From positions 1 to 64,000 of the forward strand of contig JAKSKW010000004.1 in NCBI GenBank assembly GCA_024401495.1: a stretch of DNA of 64,000 nucleotides. The letters are read 5' to 3'. This document shows, in pieces, positions 43,518-52,981 of this stretch (its first letter is position 1; each line of letters opens with the position of its first letter). This DNA comes from Paludibacteraceae bacterium (GTDB lineage: Bacteria; Bacteroidota; Bacteroidia; Bacteroidales; Paludibacteraceae). The notes under the pieces are model-generated. The model was given only the letters and a program-made list of their open reading frames with translations, was not told the origin of the DNA and searched no databases. The position numbers were made by a program, and so were the translations under genes.

Positions 43518-44225
43518 ATGGCATTTAGGGCAGTCACATTGCTTATATTCAGTCTTTTAACTTTGGAAAACTGTTTCTCGGAACAGTTTTCCAAATTCTT
43601 TGTTGACTTTTTCACAGACACAAAGACACAGGCAGACAAGGTGATTTACCCATATTTGAGCAACTCCTCTAAGACGACAGCCAAGAGTGGTTGGCAACCG
43701 ATAAACCTAAAAAACAAGAACCGTATTGTAATTATTTGTGCCGACTCACTTGAATCAGTGTCAAAAGAGGATAATATCGACGTCACTATCACCAACGGAG
43801 CGAATTTGAACGGCACAAGACATGCCTTCAGCAAGCAAGGCAAGAATTGGAAAATAAGCAACAGCCGAGCAGTCTCCACTAACGAATATGTCGACAAGAG
43901 CTTCATGGTATTCATTGAGCGATTCTCTACCGACGTCGAATTCCAAAAGAAAAACATTATCTTCCCTTTGCCTGAGAAGATGATACAGATAGCCGCTGAC
44001 GAAAAAGAGATACAGGTCAACAACAAACTACACATGCCACGCACATGGGCCCCAGTCGGCTTCATTGGTCAGACCACACAAATATGCAGTTTTATACAGA
44101 CAGGAGAAGATGCCAACAACCGTCGCATCATCACATTTGAGAACGGAGTCAAAACCACAAGCTACAACTTCATAAGCATCCGAGGAAACTGGTTTTTGAT
44201 TGAGATTGAAAGATATACGAAATAA
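43518..44225 (+). CDS. Hypothetical exported protein (possibly DUF4348-like)
   Basis: A 235-residue protein with an N-terminal hydrophobic segment (AFRAVTLLIFSLLTLENCFS) that may be a signal peptide. The segment KFFVDFFTDTKTQADKVIYPYL recalls DUF4348 lipoproteins of Bacteroidales, but the match is weak. The mature part is mixed alpha/beta and contains no catalytic motif I recognise. It sits 8 bases behind the beta-barrel gene, which suggests joint function in the envelope. Confidence 0.55.
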   Translation: MAFRAVTLLIFSLLTLENCFSEQFSKFFVDFFTDTKTQADKVIYPYLSNSSKTTAKSGWQPINLKNKNRIVIICADSLESVSKEDNIDVTITNGANLNGTRHAFSKQGKNWKISNSRAVSTNEYVDKSFMVFIERFSTDVEFQKKNIIFPLPEKMIQIAADEKEIQVNNKLHMPRTWAPVGFIGQTTQICSFIQTGEDANNRRIITFENGVKTTSYNFISIRGNWFLIEIERYTK

Positions 44226-44318
44226 CGGATGTTCCTTTTGGTTAGTCAAATTCACAATTTGTAATTCTAAATCGTAGTTCTTTCATATTCTGCAGTACAT
44301 ATAATGCCCATAAGACAT

Positions 44319-44375
44319 ATCACACGTTATAGTTTGACAATTTTCAAAAGAAAACATATAGCAAATCACACGTTA
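44319..44375 (+). promoter_or_regulatory. Direct repeat upstream of the polysaccharide locus
   Basis: The 11-base sequence ATCACACGTTA occurs at 44319-44329 and again at 44365-44375 in the same direction, 46 bases apart. The second copy ends 38 bases before the -7 box of the flippase gene. It could be an activator site; no regulator gene is nearby. The rest of the 287-base gap holds nothing recognised. Confidence 0.35.
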
Positions 44376-44413
44376 AAAAACATTAAATCCTGATTTAAGA
44401 CACTAATTTTTCT

Positions 44414-44421
44414 TAATTTTG
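44414..44421 (+). promoter_or_regulatory. -7 box for the polysaccharide locus
   Basis: TAATTTTG matches TAnnTTTG, 91 bases before the flippase start, implying a leader of about 85 bases. Confidence 0.5.
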
Positions 44422-44512
44422 CAGAAATTGTGGTGATGTTTTGTTTGATGAAGCTCTATTAACAGAGCATTAAATACACGAGTTTTACCACATAATATTA
44501 GAAAGGACAAAT

Positions 44513-46042
44513 ATGGGCGACCACGCGGCTGAGAACAAAAGAATTGCAAAAAACACATTGGCATTATATGCACGCACCATCATTGTGATGCTTGTATCTC
44601 TTTATGTATCTCGCGTATTGCTTGACAAATTAGGAGTTGACGACTATGGTGTCTACAATGTTGTAGGCAGTATTGTTGTGTTGTTTTCATTTTTGAACAA
44701 CGCGCTAACATCAGCATCACAACGTTTTCTGACAGTTGCACTTGGAGAAGGAGACAAAGGCAAAATGATCAGAGTGTTCAACACATCAATCTCCATTCAG
44801 TTAATATTAGTAGCAATAGCAATATTACTTCTTGAGATAGTCGGAACATGGTTTTTGAACAACCGACTCAACATCCCAGACGGAAGATTAGAGGCAGCAA
44901 ACTATGCCTTCCAATTCTCAATTCTAACTTTCTGTTTTCATTTTATCCGTGTACCATATGCGGCAAGTGTCGTGGCATACGAAAAATTGGATTTTTTTGC
45001 ATACTCCAGTATTGCAGATGCGGTCCTTAAGCTGATTATAGCTTATATGGTTGGTGTATCTGGATACGACAAACTTATAACTTATGCATTCCTTCTTGCA
45101 TTTGAAAGTTTTGCCCTATTGGTAATATACAAAATATTCTGCACAAAAACATTCGACACTTGTGCGTACAAAAAAATTTTAGACAGATCCATTTTCCAAG
45201 AAATGTTCATGTTTTCTGGATGGACATTGTTTGGTGGGTTCAGCAATGTTGCCACACAGAATGGATTCCTTTTCATGCTAAACATGTTCTGCGGGGTAGC
45301 GGCGAATGCAGCAATGGGCATAGCCAATCAAGTATTGACAGCATTAGCCACATTCGTAGGAAGTTTCCAAACATCCTTTCAACCCCAAATTGTAAAATCT
45401 TTTGCACAAGGAGAATTTGAACGCCTACACAGTTTGATCAATACAACATCAAAATTCTCATTTGCTTTGATGTTTTTACCAGCCAGTTTATTGATAGTGA
45501 ACATAGAATTTATCCTAAGCATTTGGCTCGGCACAGTCCCTGAAAACACTGCGCAATTTTGTCAGGTCCTCATAATTTGTTCAATAATAGATGCCGTTAC
45601 TGGTCCCTTTTACTGTGCAGTCACAGCAACAGGCAAGATTGCTAAATATCAGATATTTATAAGTATCAGTTTCTTGCTTGATCTATTCATTGCATTTACA
45701 TTGTTCAAAATGGGAGTCGAACCATTTTTGATCTTGACATCCAGAATCATGACAAGAGGCATTTTGAACGGCATCATAGGATTGCATTTCATAAAAAATC
45801 TAATAGGTCACGACATTGGTGTATACTTACGAAATACAGCAATGCCTATATCAATAGTTTTGTTGATTATGGCACCTATTATGTATAACCTATATATCAA
45901 TTTCGACGGGCTCTCTCTATTAGCAATCTCTATTCCTGTTGTATGCTTGGCATTCATAATTTCAAGCTATTATTTCCTTTTCTCACAATCAGAAAAGGAA
46001 TATGTATTATCAATCATTAATAAGTTCAAAAAACGTGGATAG
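44513..46042 (+). CDS. Wzx-like polysaccharide flippase
   Basis: A 509-residue inner membrane protein with 12-14 helices. The N-terminus IAKNTLALYARTIIVMLVSL followed by SRVLLDKLGVDDYGVYNVVGS is typical of capsule and O-antigen flippases of Bacteroidales, which flip undecaprenyl-linked repeat units to the periplasm. A GAAAGGA sequence 6 bases upstream could help ribosome binding, which is unusual here. It opens the 44.5-59.3 kb plus-strand locus. Its last 41 bases overlap the next gene. Confidence 0.85.
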   Translation: MGDHAAENKRIAKNTLALYARTIIVMLVSLYVSRVLLDKLGVDDYGVYNVVGSIVVLFSFLNNALTSASQRFLTVALGEGDKGKMIRVFNTSISIQLILVAIAILLLEIVGTWFLNNRLNIPDGRLEAANYAFQFSILTFCFHFIRVPYAASVVAYEKLDFFAYSSIADAVLKLIIAYMVGVSGYDKLITYAFLLAFESFALLVIYKIFCTKTFDTCAYKKILDRSIFQEMFMFSGWTLFGGFSNVATQNGFLFMLNMFCGVAANAAMGIANQVLTALATFVGSFQTSFQPQIVKSFAQGEFERLHSLINTTSKFSFALMFLPASLLIVNIEFILSIWLGTVPENTAQFCQVLIICSIIDAVTGPFYCAVTATGKIAKYQIFISISFLLDLFIAFTLFKMGVEPFLILTSRIMTRGILNGIIGLHFIKNLIGHDIGVYLRNTAMPISIVLLIMAPIMYNLYINFDGLSLLAISIPVVCLAFIISSYYFLFSQSEKEYVLSIINKFKKRG

Positions 46043-47027
46043 ATATAATTTTGTCTTCTTTTTGGAAGATTATTTCGATTTCAATAAAATAATATATGCC
46101 GAAGTCAGCAAGAGAGATAATGTAAAGTCTGTTATAGGATTTTCTCCTAAAAACAAATTCAAGAAGTTTCTCTTCCAACTTCAGCATTCCAAGACTACCA
46201 ATAAGCATTTTCACATACCGTTCAAATCAATTTGGTTCAGCACATATTTCAAGAATGATTTTGCAAACCCAAACAAGCCTATTGTGTTTATATTTAACGC
46301 GAGATGGCTTGAATACGACTATATGCGCAGATATGCAGTATGGTTGAAAAAGAAATACCCAAATTGTAAATTGGTAGCCAATTATTGGGACATTGTTGCG
46401 ACTTGGAAAGACGAAGCAAAGCCAGACGCCATCAGAGGGATAGTTGATATGTTAGTAACATATGACAAAAGAGACGCAGAGAAATATAACATGCGCTTTT
46501 ATCCAACAGTCTACGCAGAAGCAAACATTTCAAGACCTAACGACAAACCAGAAACAGATGTGTTTTTCGTGGGTGCGGCAAAAAAACGTATGCAGAAGAT
46601 TCTTGACGCATACGACCGTTTAGAGGCGGCAGGATTAAACTGTTTCTTCTATGTAATGAACGCGTCCGGACCATATAGACAAGAGCGTAAAGGCATTCTT
46701 TATGTCGACAACGACAAAATGCTACCTTATGAAGAATGCATTCAATATATACAGCATACTAAGTGTATTTTGGAAATCATGCAAGACGGAGCGATTGGAG
46801 AAACATTACGTGTTTGGGAGGCAATAACATACGGTAAAATGTTGCTTACAAATAATGTTTCATTCATGACAGAGTCGAAATTCTACGATCCAAATTACGT
46901 TTGCATGATTTCAAAAGATGGTGATTTTGACACACAAAGGATTAAGGATTACGTGTGCAAACCAAATTCTCTAAAAGAAAAAATTTTGCCAGAGAATTTC
47001 CTTAGATATATAGCAGATAATTTATGA
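46002..47027 (+). CDS. Putative glycosyltransferase of the polysaccharide locus
   Basis: A 341-residue cytoplasmic protein. The C-terminal half (FFVGAAKKRMQKILDAYDRL, then GAIGETLRVWEAITYGKMLLT) looks like the nucleotide-sugar half of a GT-B glycosyltransferase, and the N-terminal half has VFIFNARWLEYDYMRRYAVW. No family number can be given with confidence. ATG 46002 lies within the flippase gene (41-base overlap) and has an AAAAGGAA sequence just ahead; a shorter GTG start is possible. Its end overlaps the Wzy-like gene by 4 bases (ATGA). Confidence 0.6.
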   Translation: MYYQSLISSKNVDRYNFVFFLEDYFDFNKIIYAEVSKRDNVKSVIGFSPKNKFKKFLFQLQHSKTTNKHFHIPFKSIWFSTYFKNDFANPNKPIVFIFNARWLEYDYMRRYAVWLKKKYPNCKLVANYWDIVATWKDEAKPDAIRGIVDMLVTYDKRDAEKYNMRFYPTVYAEANISRPNDKPETDVFFVGAAKKRMQKILDAYDRLEAAGLNCFFYVMNASGPYRQERKGILYVDNDKMLPYEECIQYIQHTKCILEIMQDGAIGETLRVWEAITYGKMLLTNNVSFMTESKFYDPNYVCMISKDGDFDTQRIKDYVCKPNSLKEKILPENFLRYIADNL

Positions 47028-48313
47028 ATTATATACCGGCAATATATTTCACAACACTGACTGTAATTCTCTTTATAAAAAGAGGATTAGATGCCAGTTC
47101 GTATTTGTCGCTAATATATGCGGCAACTTCCATTTTTGCCATTGGCATCGACATAATGGGGTTAAATCCTAGTCTTGTCGAATGCGCTTCATTGCTACCG
47201 ACAATCCTATATTGTCTGCTTCTTACACTGTTCATACTCCCTGCAATTCTAATTGACATCAATTCATTTGATGGAATATTGATGAGCAGCCTTAAATTTG
47301 TACGATTATTTAATTTTATTTTCTTCTTTTCATTTGTATGCTTCATTATTGCATACTATAAAGACGTACAATTCGTTTTATCATATGGAGATTTCCATGA
47401 ACTGAAAAAGCTGGTATATGAAGGAGACGCCTATGAACTTACAAAATATCCTGGACCAGTTGAGCTGATACTTTATCCAGTACGAATCATAGTCAGTTCA
47501 AGCCCAACCATGCTTTTTATATTCTTTTTTAACATCACATTTTTAAAAGAAAAATGGTGGGTAAATCTTATGGCCATTCTTGGATCAACCACATCCATCA
47601 TTAATGGAATTTCACAGGTAGACCGTTCTTCCACATTCTTCTGGGTTCTAATCTTGGGACTTGCGGTATCTACTTTTTGGAATCAAATGTCTGCTAAAAT
47701 TAAAAGTGTTGCCATAAGCTTCAGTACCATACTATTTATCGCTGTAGCTTCTTATGCGCTATCAGTAACCAAAGACCGTTTCGAAGACAGAGACGGTGGT
47801 TCACAAGGAGGAGTTGTCTTGTACTTAGGACAACCTTATTACCATTTTTGTGAAATATGGGATTACTATCCTGCACCTGATGGAATAACGACAAAGTCAC
47901 TATTTCCCGCACTACATAAATTTGTCTTAAAAGACTTCAATGGAACTGTTTCTTATCAACAGGAGATGGGATTAAAAAGTAATATGGACTTAGGTGTGTT
48001 CTATACTCATTTAGGGTCGTTCATACTTTCCGCTGGAAATTTTGGACCTTTTATGATAACCACCTTATACTTACTAATCTTTTACTTTTTTTTCAAAGAG
48101 GACGATAAATACAAGACCAGCAACAATGCGAACTATTTGGATTTCAAAAAGGCAATGATGATGTTCATCTTACTCTCTATTCCAGCAGTCGGTTGCATCT
48201 GTTACTATTACGAGAATTATTACTTGGAAGCATACACATATATACAAATAGCCGCACTATATACGCTCACTGATGAAGAACCTCAAATCCTTCATATACG
48301 AAAACATAATTAG
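47024..48313 (+). CDS. Wzy-like polysaccharide polymerase
   Basis: A 429-residue inner membrane protein with about 11-12 helices and a larger hydrophilic loop near 255-330, the usual form of O-antigen/capsule polymerases. Sequence conservation in this group is low, so the call rests on topology and position between a flippase and glycosyltransferases. The start codon overlaps the preceding stop (ATGA), which implies coupled translation. It would join flipped repeat units in the periplasm. Confidence 0.7.
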   Translation: MNYIPAIYFTTLTVILFIKRGLDASSYLSLIYAATSIFAIGIDIMGLNPSLVECASLLPTILYCLLLTLFILPAILIDINSFDGILMSSLKFVRLFNFIFFFSFVCFIIAYYKDVQFVLSYGDFHELKKLVYEGDAYELTKYPGPVELILYPVRIIVSSSPTMLFIFFFNITFLKEKWWVNLMAILGSTTSIINGISQVDRSSTFFWVLILGLAVSTFWNQMSAKIKSVAISFSTILFIAVASYALSVTKDRFEDRDGGSQGGVVLYLGQPYYHFCEIWDYYPAPDGITTKSLFPALHKFVLKDFNGTVSYQQEMGLKSNMDLGVFYTHLGSFILSAGNFGPFMITTLYLLIFYFFFKEDDKYKTSNNANYLDFKKAMMMFILLSIPAVGCICYYYENYYLEAYTYIQIAALYTLTDEEPQILHIRKHN

Positions 48314-48351
48314 TAGCATTAAACTTATCAGCAACTAGAAAATAAAAGATC

Positions 48352-49431
48352 ATGAAGAAGATACTACTAATCATAGAACATTTAGGTGCAGGAGGTGCAG
48401 AGCGTCAAATCTGTGGCCTTGCAGCAATGCTAACGAATGCTGGCTATCCTTGCAGATTGGTCACTTATATAAAGGATCAGTTCTACGAACCTTTCCTACA
48501 CCAGAACAATGTCGATTACGAGTTTTTACCAGAATTAGCCAATAAAAAAACTCGTGTTTGGCGTGCTGCCAAATATGTTCGCAATTACAATCCTGACATT
48601 GTAATTTCATACTTGCCTTCGGTCAACAAGGCTATGTGCCTTGCAAAACTGTTATTCAAGGCAAAATTGGTGGTATCAGAACGCAACAACAATACCTGCG
48701 TCACTAATGGAGACAAAATCCAGTTTAATCTCTACCGATTAGCGGATGCTATCGTGCCTAACAGCAACAGCCAAGGTAAATTTATCGACACAAATTTTCC
48801 ATTCCTAAGCAAGAAAGTATTCCCTATCATCAATTTTGTAGATGTTAATCGCTTTACTCCAGCTGCTGAACATGTGGGAAACGACACTTTACGTATAATT
48901 ACTGTAGCGCGCTACACAGAGCAAAAAAATATGTTGGTATATTTGGATGCTGTGCGTAAGATCAAAGACTTGGGGTTGAATGTCAGATTCGACTGGTATG
49001 GCGACAAGAACGACAATCCAAGTTACTTGGCCGAAGTGGAAAGAAAATATCAAGAGTTGGAGCTATCAGACATTCTAACACTTCATGAAGCAAACAGAAA
49101 AATTGAGGAAGAATACCGTAAATCCGACGTATTCTGCCTTCCTAGCCTTTATGAAGGATATCCCAATGTCGTTGCAGAAGCAATGTCATGCGAATTGCCT
49201 GTCATATGCAGCAACAACTATGAAAATCCATATATCGTGGAAGAAGGAGTCAATGGCTACCTGTTTGATCCTGAGAATGTGGACGACATAGTAAACGCTG
49301 TCAAAAAGATAGCTTCTCTTTCAAAAAAAGAACGCCACGAAATGGGAATCAGGAACCGCCAGATATGTTTGAAAAGAAATACAGAGGAAGAGTTCTTGAG
49401 CTCGTATATCAAACTGATCGAATCATTATAA
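48352..49431 (+). CDS. Glycosyltransferase family 4
   Basis: A 359-residue GT-B retaining glycosyltransferase. It shows EHLGAGGAERQI at the N-terminus and PSLYEGYPNVVAEAMSCELP in the C-terminal half, giving the E-x7-E catalytic/binding motif. The sugar added is unknown. It follows the polymerase gene by 38 bases. A 129-base inverted-repeat element separates it from the epimerase gene. Confidence 0.88.
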   Translation: MKKILLIIEHLGAGGAERQICGLAAMLTNAGYPCRLVTYIKDQFYEPFLHQNNVDYEFLPELANKKTRVWRAAKYVRNYNPDIVISYLPSVNKAMCLAKLLFKAKLVVSERNNNTCVTNGDKIQFNLYRLADAIVPNSNSQGKFIDTNFPFLSKKVFPIINFVDVNRFTPAAEHVGNDTLRIITVARYTEQKNMLVYLDAVRKIKDLGLNVRFDWYGDKNDNPSYLAEVERKYQELELSDILTLHEANRKIEEEYRKSDVFCLPSLYEGYPNVVAEAMSCELPVICSNNYENPYIVEEGVNGYLFDPENVDDIVNAVKKIASLSKKERHEMGIRNRQICLKRNTEEEFLSSYIKLIESL

Positions 49432-49436
49432 AAATA

Positions 49437-49565
49437 GGAGATTATATAACCGTTATCCAAAATGAGGATTGTTAAGGGCGGAACGCCCTAACGCCATCTC
49501 CCACCGCGAGCCCGTAGGGCGAGCGTATAAAAATAAGCGTGTTTGGACAACTTGTATATAATCAC
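49437..49565. repeat. Inverted-repeat element, copy C (129 bases)
   Basis: It closely resembles copy A: the same TGAGGATTGTTAAGGGCGGAA start, the GGGCG/CGCCC hairpin and CGCGAGCCCGTAGGGCGAGC. The ends are GATTATATA and TATATAATC with CCAAAA and TTTGGACAAC inside. It lies 31 bases before the epimerase start, inside the polysaccharide locus. Confidence 0.7.
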
Positions 49566-49596
49566 TAAAAAATAAATGTGTAAACTAAATAAAAAT

Positions 49597-50661
49597 ATGG
49601 TTGAGTATAATATTTCATTAGAAGGTAAGACGGTGCTTGTAACAGGTGCCGCTGGTTTCATCGGATCAAATCTTGTGAAAAGACTTTTTAAGGACGTAAA
49701 AAATATAAGAGTCGTAGGTCTTGATTCAATCACAGACTACTACGATGTGAACATAAAACATGAGAGATTGAAAGAGATCGAATCTCTAGGTTGTAATTGG
49801 AAATTTGTAAAGGCCAATTTAGCAGACAAAGCGGCTATCGACCAACTATTCTCAGAGGAGAAGTTCGCTGTGGTAGTCAATCTTGCTGCGCAAGCTGGTG
49901 TGCGCTACTCAATCACAAACCCAGGATCTTACATCGAATCCAACCTTATCGGATTCTATAATATTCTTGAGGCATGTCGCCACAACGAAGTTGAGCACTT
50001 GGTATACGCGTCATCATCTTCTGTATACGGATCAAATAAGAAGGTACCGTATTCTACAGACGACAAGGTGGACAATCCAGTATCTCTATATGCAGCCACA
50101 AAGAAGAGCAACGAGCTAATGGCACACTCTTACTCAAAGCTTTATAATATTCCGTCGACAGGATTGAGATTCTTCACAGTATACGGACCTGCAGGACGTC
50201 CAGACATGGCTTACTTTGGTTTTACAAACAAACTTCGTGAAGGTAAGACTATCCAAATCTTCAACTACGGCAACTGCAAGCGTGACTTCACATACGTTGA
50301 TGATATCGTAGAAGGAGTGGTTCGCGTCATGCAGCATGCTCCAGAGAAGCAGAATGGTGAGGATGGACTACCAATTCCTCCATACAAGGTGTACAATATC
50401 GGAAACAACTCACCAGAGAATCTTTTGGATTTCGTGACGATTCTTCAAGAAGAGTTGATTGCGGCAAAGGTACTTCCTGCAGACTATGATTTCGAATCGC
50501 ACAAAGAGCTTGTGCCAATGCAGGCAGGTGACGTGCCTGTGACATACGCCGACACCACCCCACTTGAGCAAGATTTCGGGTTCAAGCCAAGCACAAGTTT
50601 GAGAGATGGATTAAGAGCGTTTGCCCAGTGGTATGCAAAATATTATGGAACAGCCCAATAA
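49597..50661 (+). CDS. NAD-dependent sugar epimerase, UDP-glucuronate 4-epimerase type
   Basis: A 354-residue extended SDR enzyme. The Rossmann motif is TGAAGFIGSNLV and the active site has SSSSVYG with Y-A-A-T-K (LYAATKKSNELMAHSY). The segment GLDSITDYYDVNIKHERL is typical of enzymes that turn UDP-glucuronate into UDP-galacturonate. It would feed the neighbouring glycosyltransferases. ATG 49597 opens the conserved sequence; an ATG at 49576 would add seven residues and is only 10 bases from the inverted-repeat element. Confidence 0.85.
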   Translation: MVEYNISLEGKTVLVTGAAGFIGSNLVKRLFKDVKNIRVVGLDSITDYYDVNIKHERLKEIESLGCNWKFVKANLADKAAIDQLFSEEKFAVVVNLAAQAGVRYSITNPGSYIESNLIGFYNILEACRHNEVEHLVYASSSSVYGSNKKVPYSTDDKVDNPVSLYAATKKSNELMAHSYSKLYNIPSTGLRFFTVYGPAGRPDMAYFGFTNKLREGKTIQIFNYGNCKRDFTYVDDIVEGVVRVMQHAPEKQNGEDGLPIPPYKVYNIGNNSPENLLDFVTILQEELIAAKVLPADYDFESHKELVPMQAGDVPVTYADTTPLEQDFGFKPSTSLRDGLRAFAQWYAKYYGTAQ

Positions 50662-50747
50662 ATAGGAACGAGAGATTTCAAAGATATCAAAGTTGCATTA
50701 GTTTGGACGACATAGAATTGTGATATCTTTAAAAGAGACAAACTTTT

Positions 50748-51638
50748 ATGATAAGAAAAATCTTAGCAAAGATTCTGTATCTCTTTTATCATAATGAGAT
50801 AAAAAAGCGTTCAAAAAGGCAAGACGCAATATTGTCAATATACGGACATGACCAACAGAAAGAGCCATTTGAAAAACTAGTGGCTTGGCTTGTTGATCTA
50901 GGCTATACTTTTATCACTCCTGAAAAGGTGTATTCCATTGTCACTGGTGCCGAACCTTTGGATAAGAAATACGTTTGGATGAGTTTCGACGACGGTTGGA
51001 AGAGTGGGTACGACAATGTTTTGCCAGTTCTAAAAAAATACCAGATTCCTGCAACATTCTTTATCGCATCAAAAGGCATAGAGGATGGCTACTATTGGTA
51101 TTCAAGAGCCTTCCAAAATAGAGATTCGAATCTATACTGCAAGATCGACGAACTTTGGCAGATGCCTAATGCAGAGAGAACTAAAATAATAGATCAACTT
51201 CCTGCGTACCGAGGGCCAAGAATCACTATGAATGAGTCCGAACTTCAGGCGATGAAAGAGAGTGGATTCGCAAATTTCGGAAATCACACTCACGACCACG
51301 TTATGAGCGACAAATGCGCGAAGGGCGAGTTGTCGGAAGAAATTAACAAGTGTTCGCAGAGAATGAAAGAGATAAACGGAGAAGATTGTTCATTCATCTA
51401 CTCGTATCCTAATGGCAACTTGGATGAGACTTCTGTTGGAATCATCAAAGAGAAAGGATTCAAGCTTGCAGCCACAGTGAAGATCGGATGGATCAAGCCA
51501 GGAGAGAACCCTTACGACTTGCATCGTAACGAGTTCAACAACGGTTGTCTTGAAGAAAATCTCCTCCAAATTTACGGATTATGGACTCCATTCTTTGATC
51601 GTATAAAAAAGATTTTAAACATAAAAAGACATAAATAA
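50748..51638 (+). CDS. Polysaccharide deacetylase family protein (NodB type)
   Basis: A 296-residue CE4-type protein. The metal/catalytic motif 1 reads SFDDGWKSGYDNVLP and motif 2 reads NHTHDH; a later YPNGN is the usual RxxxY-type block in modified form. It has no clear signal peptide, only a short hydrophobic N-terminus (ILAKILYLFY) with a basic RKILAK start, so it may be membrane-associated. It probably removes acetyl groups from N-acetylated sugars of the glycan made here. An inverted-repeat element follows the gene. Confidence 0.82.
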   Translation: MIRKILAKILYLFYHNEIKKRSKRQDAILSIYGHDQQKEPFEKLVAWLVDLGYTFITPEKVYSIVTGAEPLDKKYVWMSFDDGWKSGYDNVLPVLKKYQIPATFFIASKGIEDGYYWYSRAFQNRDSNLYCKIDELWQMPNAERTKIIDQLPAYRGPRITMNESELQAMKESGFANFGNHTHDHVMSDKCAKGELSEEINKCSQRMKEINGEDCSFIYSYPNGNLDETSVGIIKEKGFKLAATVKIGWIKPGENPYDLHRNEFNNGCLEENLLQIYGLWTPFFDRIKKILNIKRHK

Positions 51639-51650
51639 CTATAGAATTCT

Positions 51651-51757
51651 GGAGATTGTATAGCAGTTGTCTAAAATGAGGGTTGCAACGGAGGATGCCC
51701 TCACAACACCAATTCGAGTATATAAAAAAGCGTGTTTGGACAACTTATATAAATGCC
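51651..51757. repeat. Inverted-repeat element, copy D (107 bases)
   Basis: The ends match the other copies (GTATAGCAGTTGTCTAAAATGAG on the left seen in part; CGTGTTTGGACAACTTATATAA on the right seen in part). The centre is different: a GAGGGT.. / GCCCTC inverted pair replaces the GGGCG hairpin. It ends 24 bases before the next glycosyltransferase gene. Confidence 0.65.
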
Positions 51758-51781
51758 AAAATTTGACCAACATCTACTTAT

Positions 51782-52822
51782 ATGAAATATAAAGTTTCAA
51801 TAATAGGATATCTAGCAAAGAAGGAACCTCTTTTTGACGGCCAGACAGTCAAGACCAGACAGCTGGCAAGTGTACTTCACAACCACTTATCCGATGAAGA
51901 AATTGGAGAACTGGACATGCAAGAGATGCGAAAATCCCCCGTCTCTTTCTTTTGGAATTTCTTCAAACTATGCAGAAATAGCGACAACGTGATAATACTT
52001 CCCGCACAGGGAGCGCTACTGATTTTCCCATTATTGTGTGTGTTGTACCGTGGGAAAAACACCAAACTCATCTACAATGTAATTGGAGGTTGGGTTGCAA
52101 ATCACATTGAAAAATATGCATATTTGAAGCCAATATTGAAAATGTTTGATCAAATTTGGGTTGAGACTACAGTAATGAAGAAGTCCCTAGAAGAAAAAGG
52201 GTTCAACAAAATTACAATCGTGCCTAACTTCAAGGATATAACAATTTTGAATGAGGAAGATTTGAGCAAGACCGTTTCCAAACCAATACGTCTTTGTATT
52301 TTTTCTCGAATTATGGAGATGAAAGGAATTGACGACGCCGTTAATTCTATAATGGAAGTAGATCCTGAGGCAAACGACTTCTCTTTGGATATATATGGTC
52401 AAATAGACTCTACATATGTAGAGCATTTTACTGAGCTTCAAAAAAACTTTCCAAATAACATTCGTTACTGTGGATGCGTAGATGCGACGAAGAGTACAGA
52501 AACGCTATGCGGATATGACGCCCTTCTATTTCCTACAAAATTCCCAACAGAAGGTTTGCCAGGAACTTTAATTGACGCATATTCCGCAGGATTGCCAGTA
52601 ATTTCAGCGAAGTGGAACAGTTTCGATGATTTTATAGAGGAAGGCAAAACCGGTATAGGATATACTCAGTGCAATTACAAAGAATTAGTTGATACATTAC
52701 GTAAAATCAAAGAAGATCCTTCTATCATAACAGACATGAAGGTGAATTGTCTAAAAAAAGCAAAAGAATATTCCGCAGAAACTGTAAGTAAACAAATATA
52801 TTCTTTGCTTAATTTACAATAG
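51782..52822 (+). CDS. Glycosyltransferase family 4
   Basis: A 346-residue GT-B enzyme. The C-terminal motif is PTEGLPGTLIDAYSAGLPV, so the second acidic residue of the E-x7-E motif is aspartate (E-x7-D), a tolerated variation. A conserved GGWVANHIEKY segment lies in the acceptor half. It is separated from the deacetylase gene by inverted-repeat copy D and from the CotH gene by 159 bases with a promoter box. The sugar is unknown. Confidence 0.82.
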   Translation: MKYKVSIIGYLAKKEPLFDGQTVKTRQLASVLHNHLSDEEIGELDMQEMRKSPVSFFWNFFKLCRNSDNVIILPAQGALLIFPLLCVLYRGKNTKLIYNVIGGWVANHIEKYAYLKPILKMFDQIWVETTVMKKSLEEKGFNKITIVPNFKDITILNEEDLSKTVSKPIRLCIFSRIMEMKGIDDAVNSIMEVDPEANDFSLDIYGQIDSTYVEHFTELQKNFPNNIRYCGCVDATKSTETLCGYDALLFPTKFPTEGLPGTLIDAYSAGLPVISAKWNSFDDFIEEGKTGIGYTQCNYKELVDTLRKIKEDPSIITDMKVNCLKKAKEYSAETVSKQIYSLLNLQ

Positions 52823-52938
52823 CCACTTATTGCAATTTGATAAAAATATTTGTTACAGCATATAAGCAAAGTCTTAATAACGACATTCGAAATAGGAAAT
52901 TGTATCATAACGTAAGTGATATAACTGAAAAAAAATTA

Positions 52939-52946
52939 TAAATTTG
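52939..52946 (+). promoter_or_regulatory. -7 box for the CotH-like gene
   Basis: TAAATTTG matches TAnnTTTG, 35 bases before the start at 52982. It suggests a second transcript start inside the locus. Confidence 0.5.
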
Positions 52947-52981
52947 CATGAATTAAGCCGCTATAACGTATCACAATTATA

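Noticed and set aside
43646..44065. Long minus-strand open frame (139 codons) opposite the hypothetical exported protein
   Set aside because: The plus-strand gene has a start, a hydrophobic N-terminus and operon context; the minus frame has none and is a shadow.
49488..49733. Minus-strand open frame across copy C and the start of the epimerase gene
   Set aside because: It overlaps a well-supported gene on the other strand and its likeness to 13228-13515 is due to the repeat.
49437..51757. Inverted-repeat copies C and D as a possible CRISPR or integron array
   Set aside because: Only single copies separated by whole genes are present; there are no regularly spaced repeats, cas genes or integrase.
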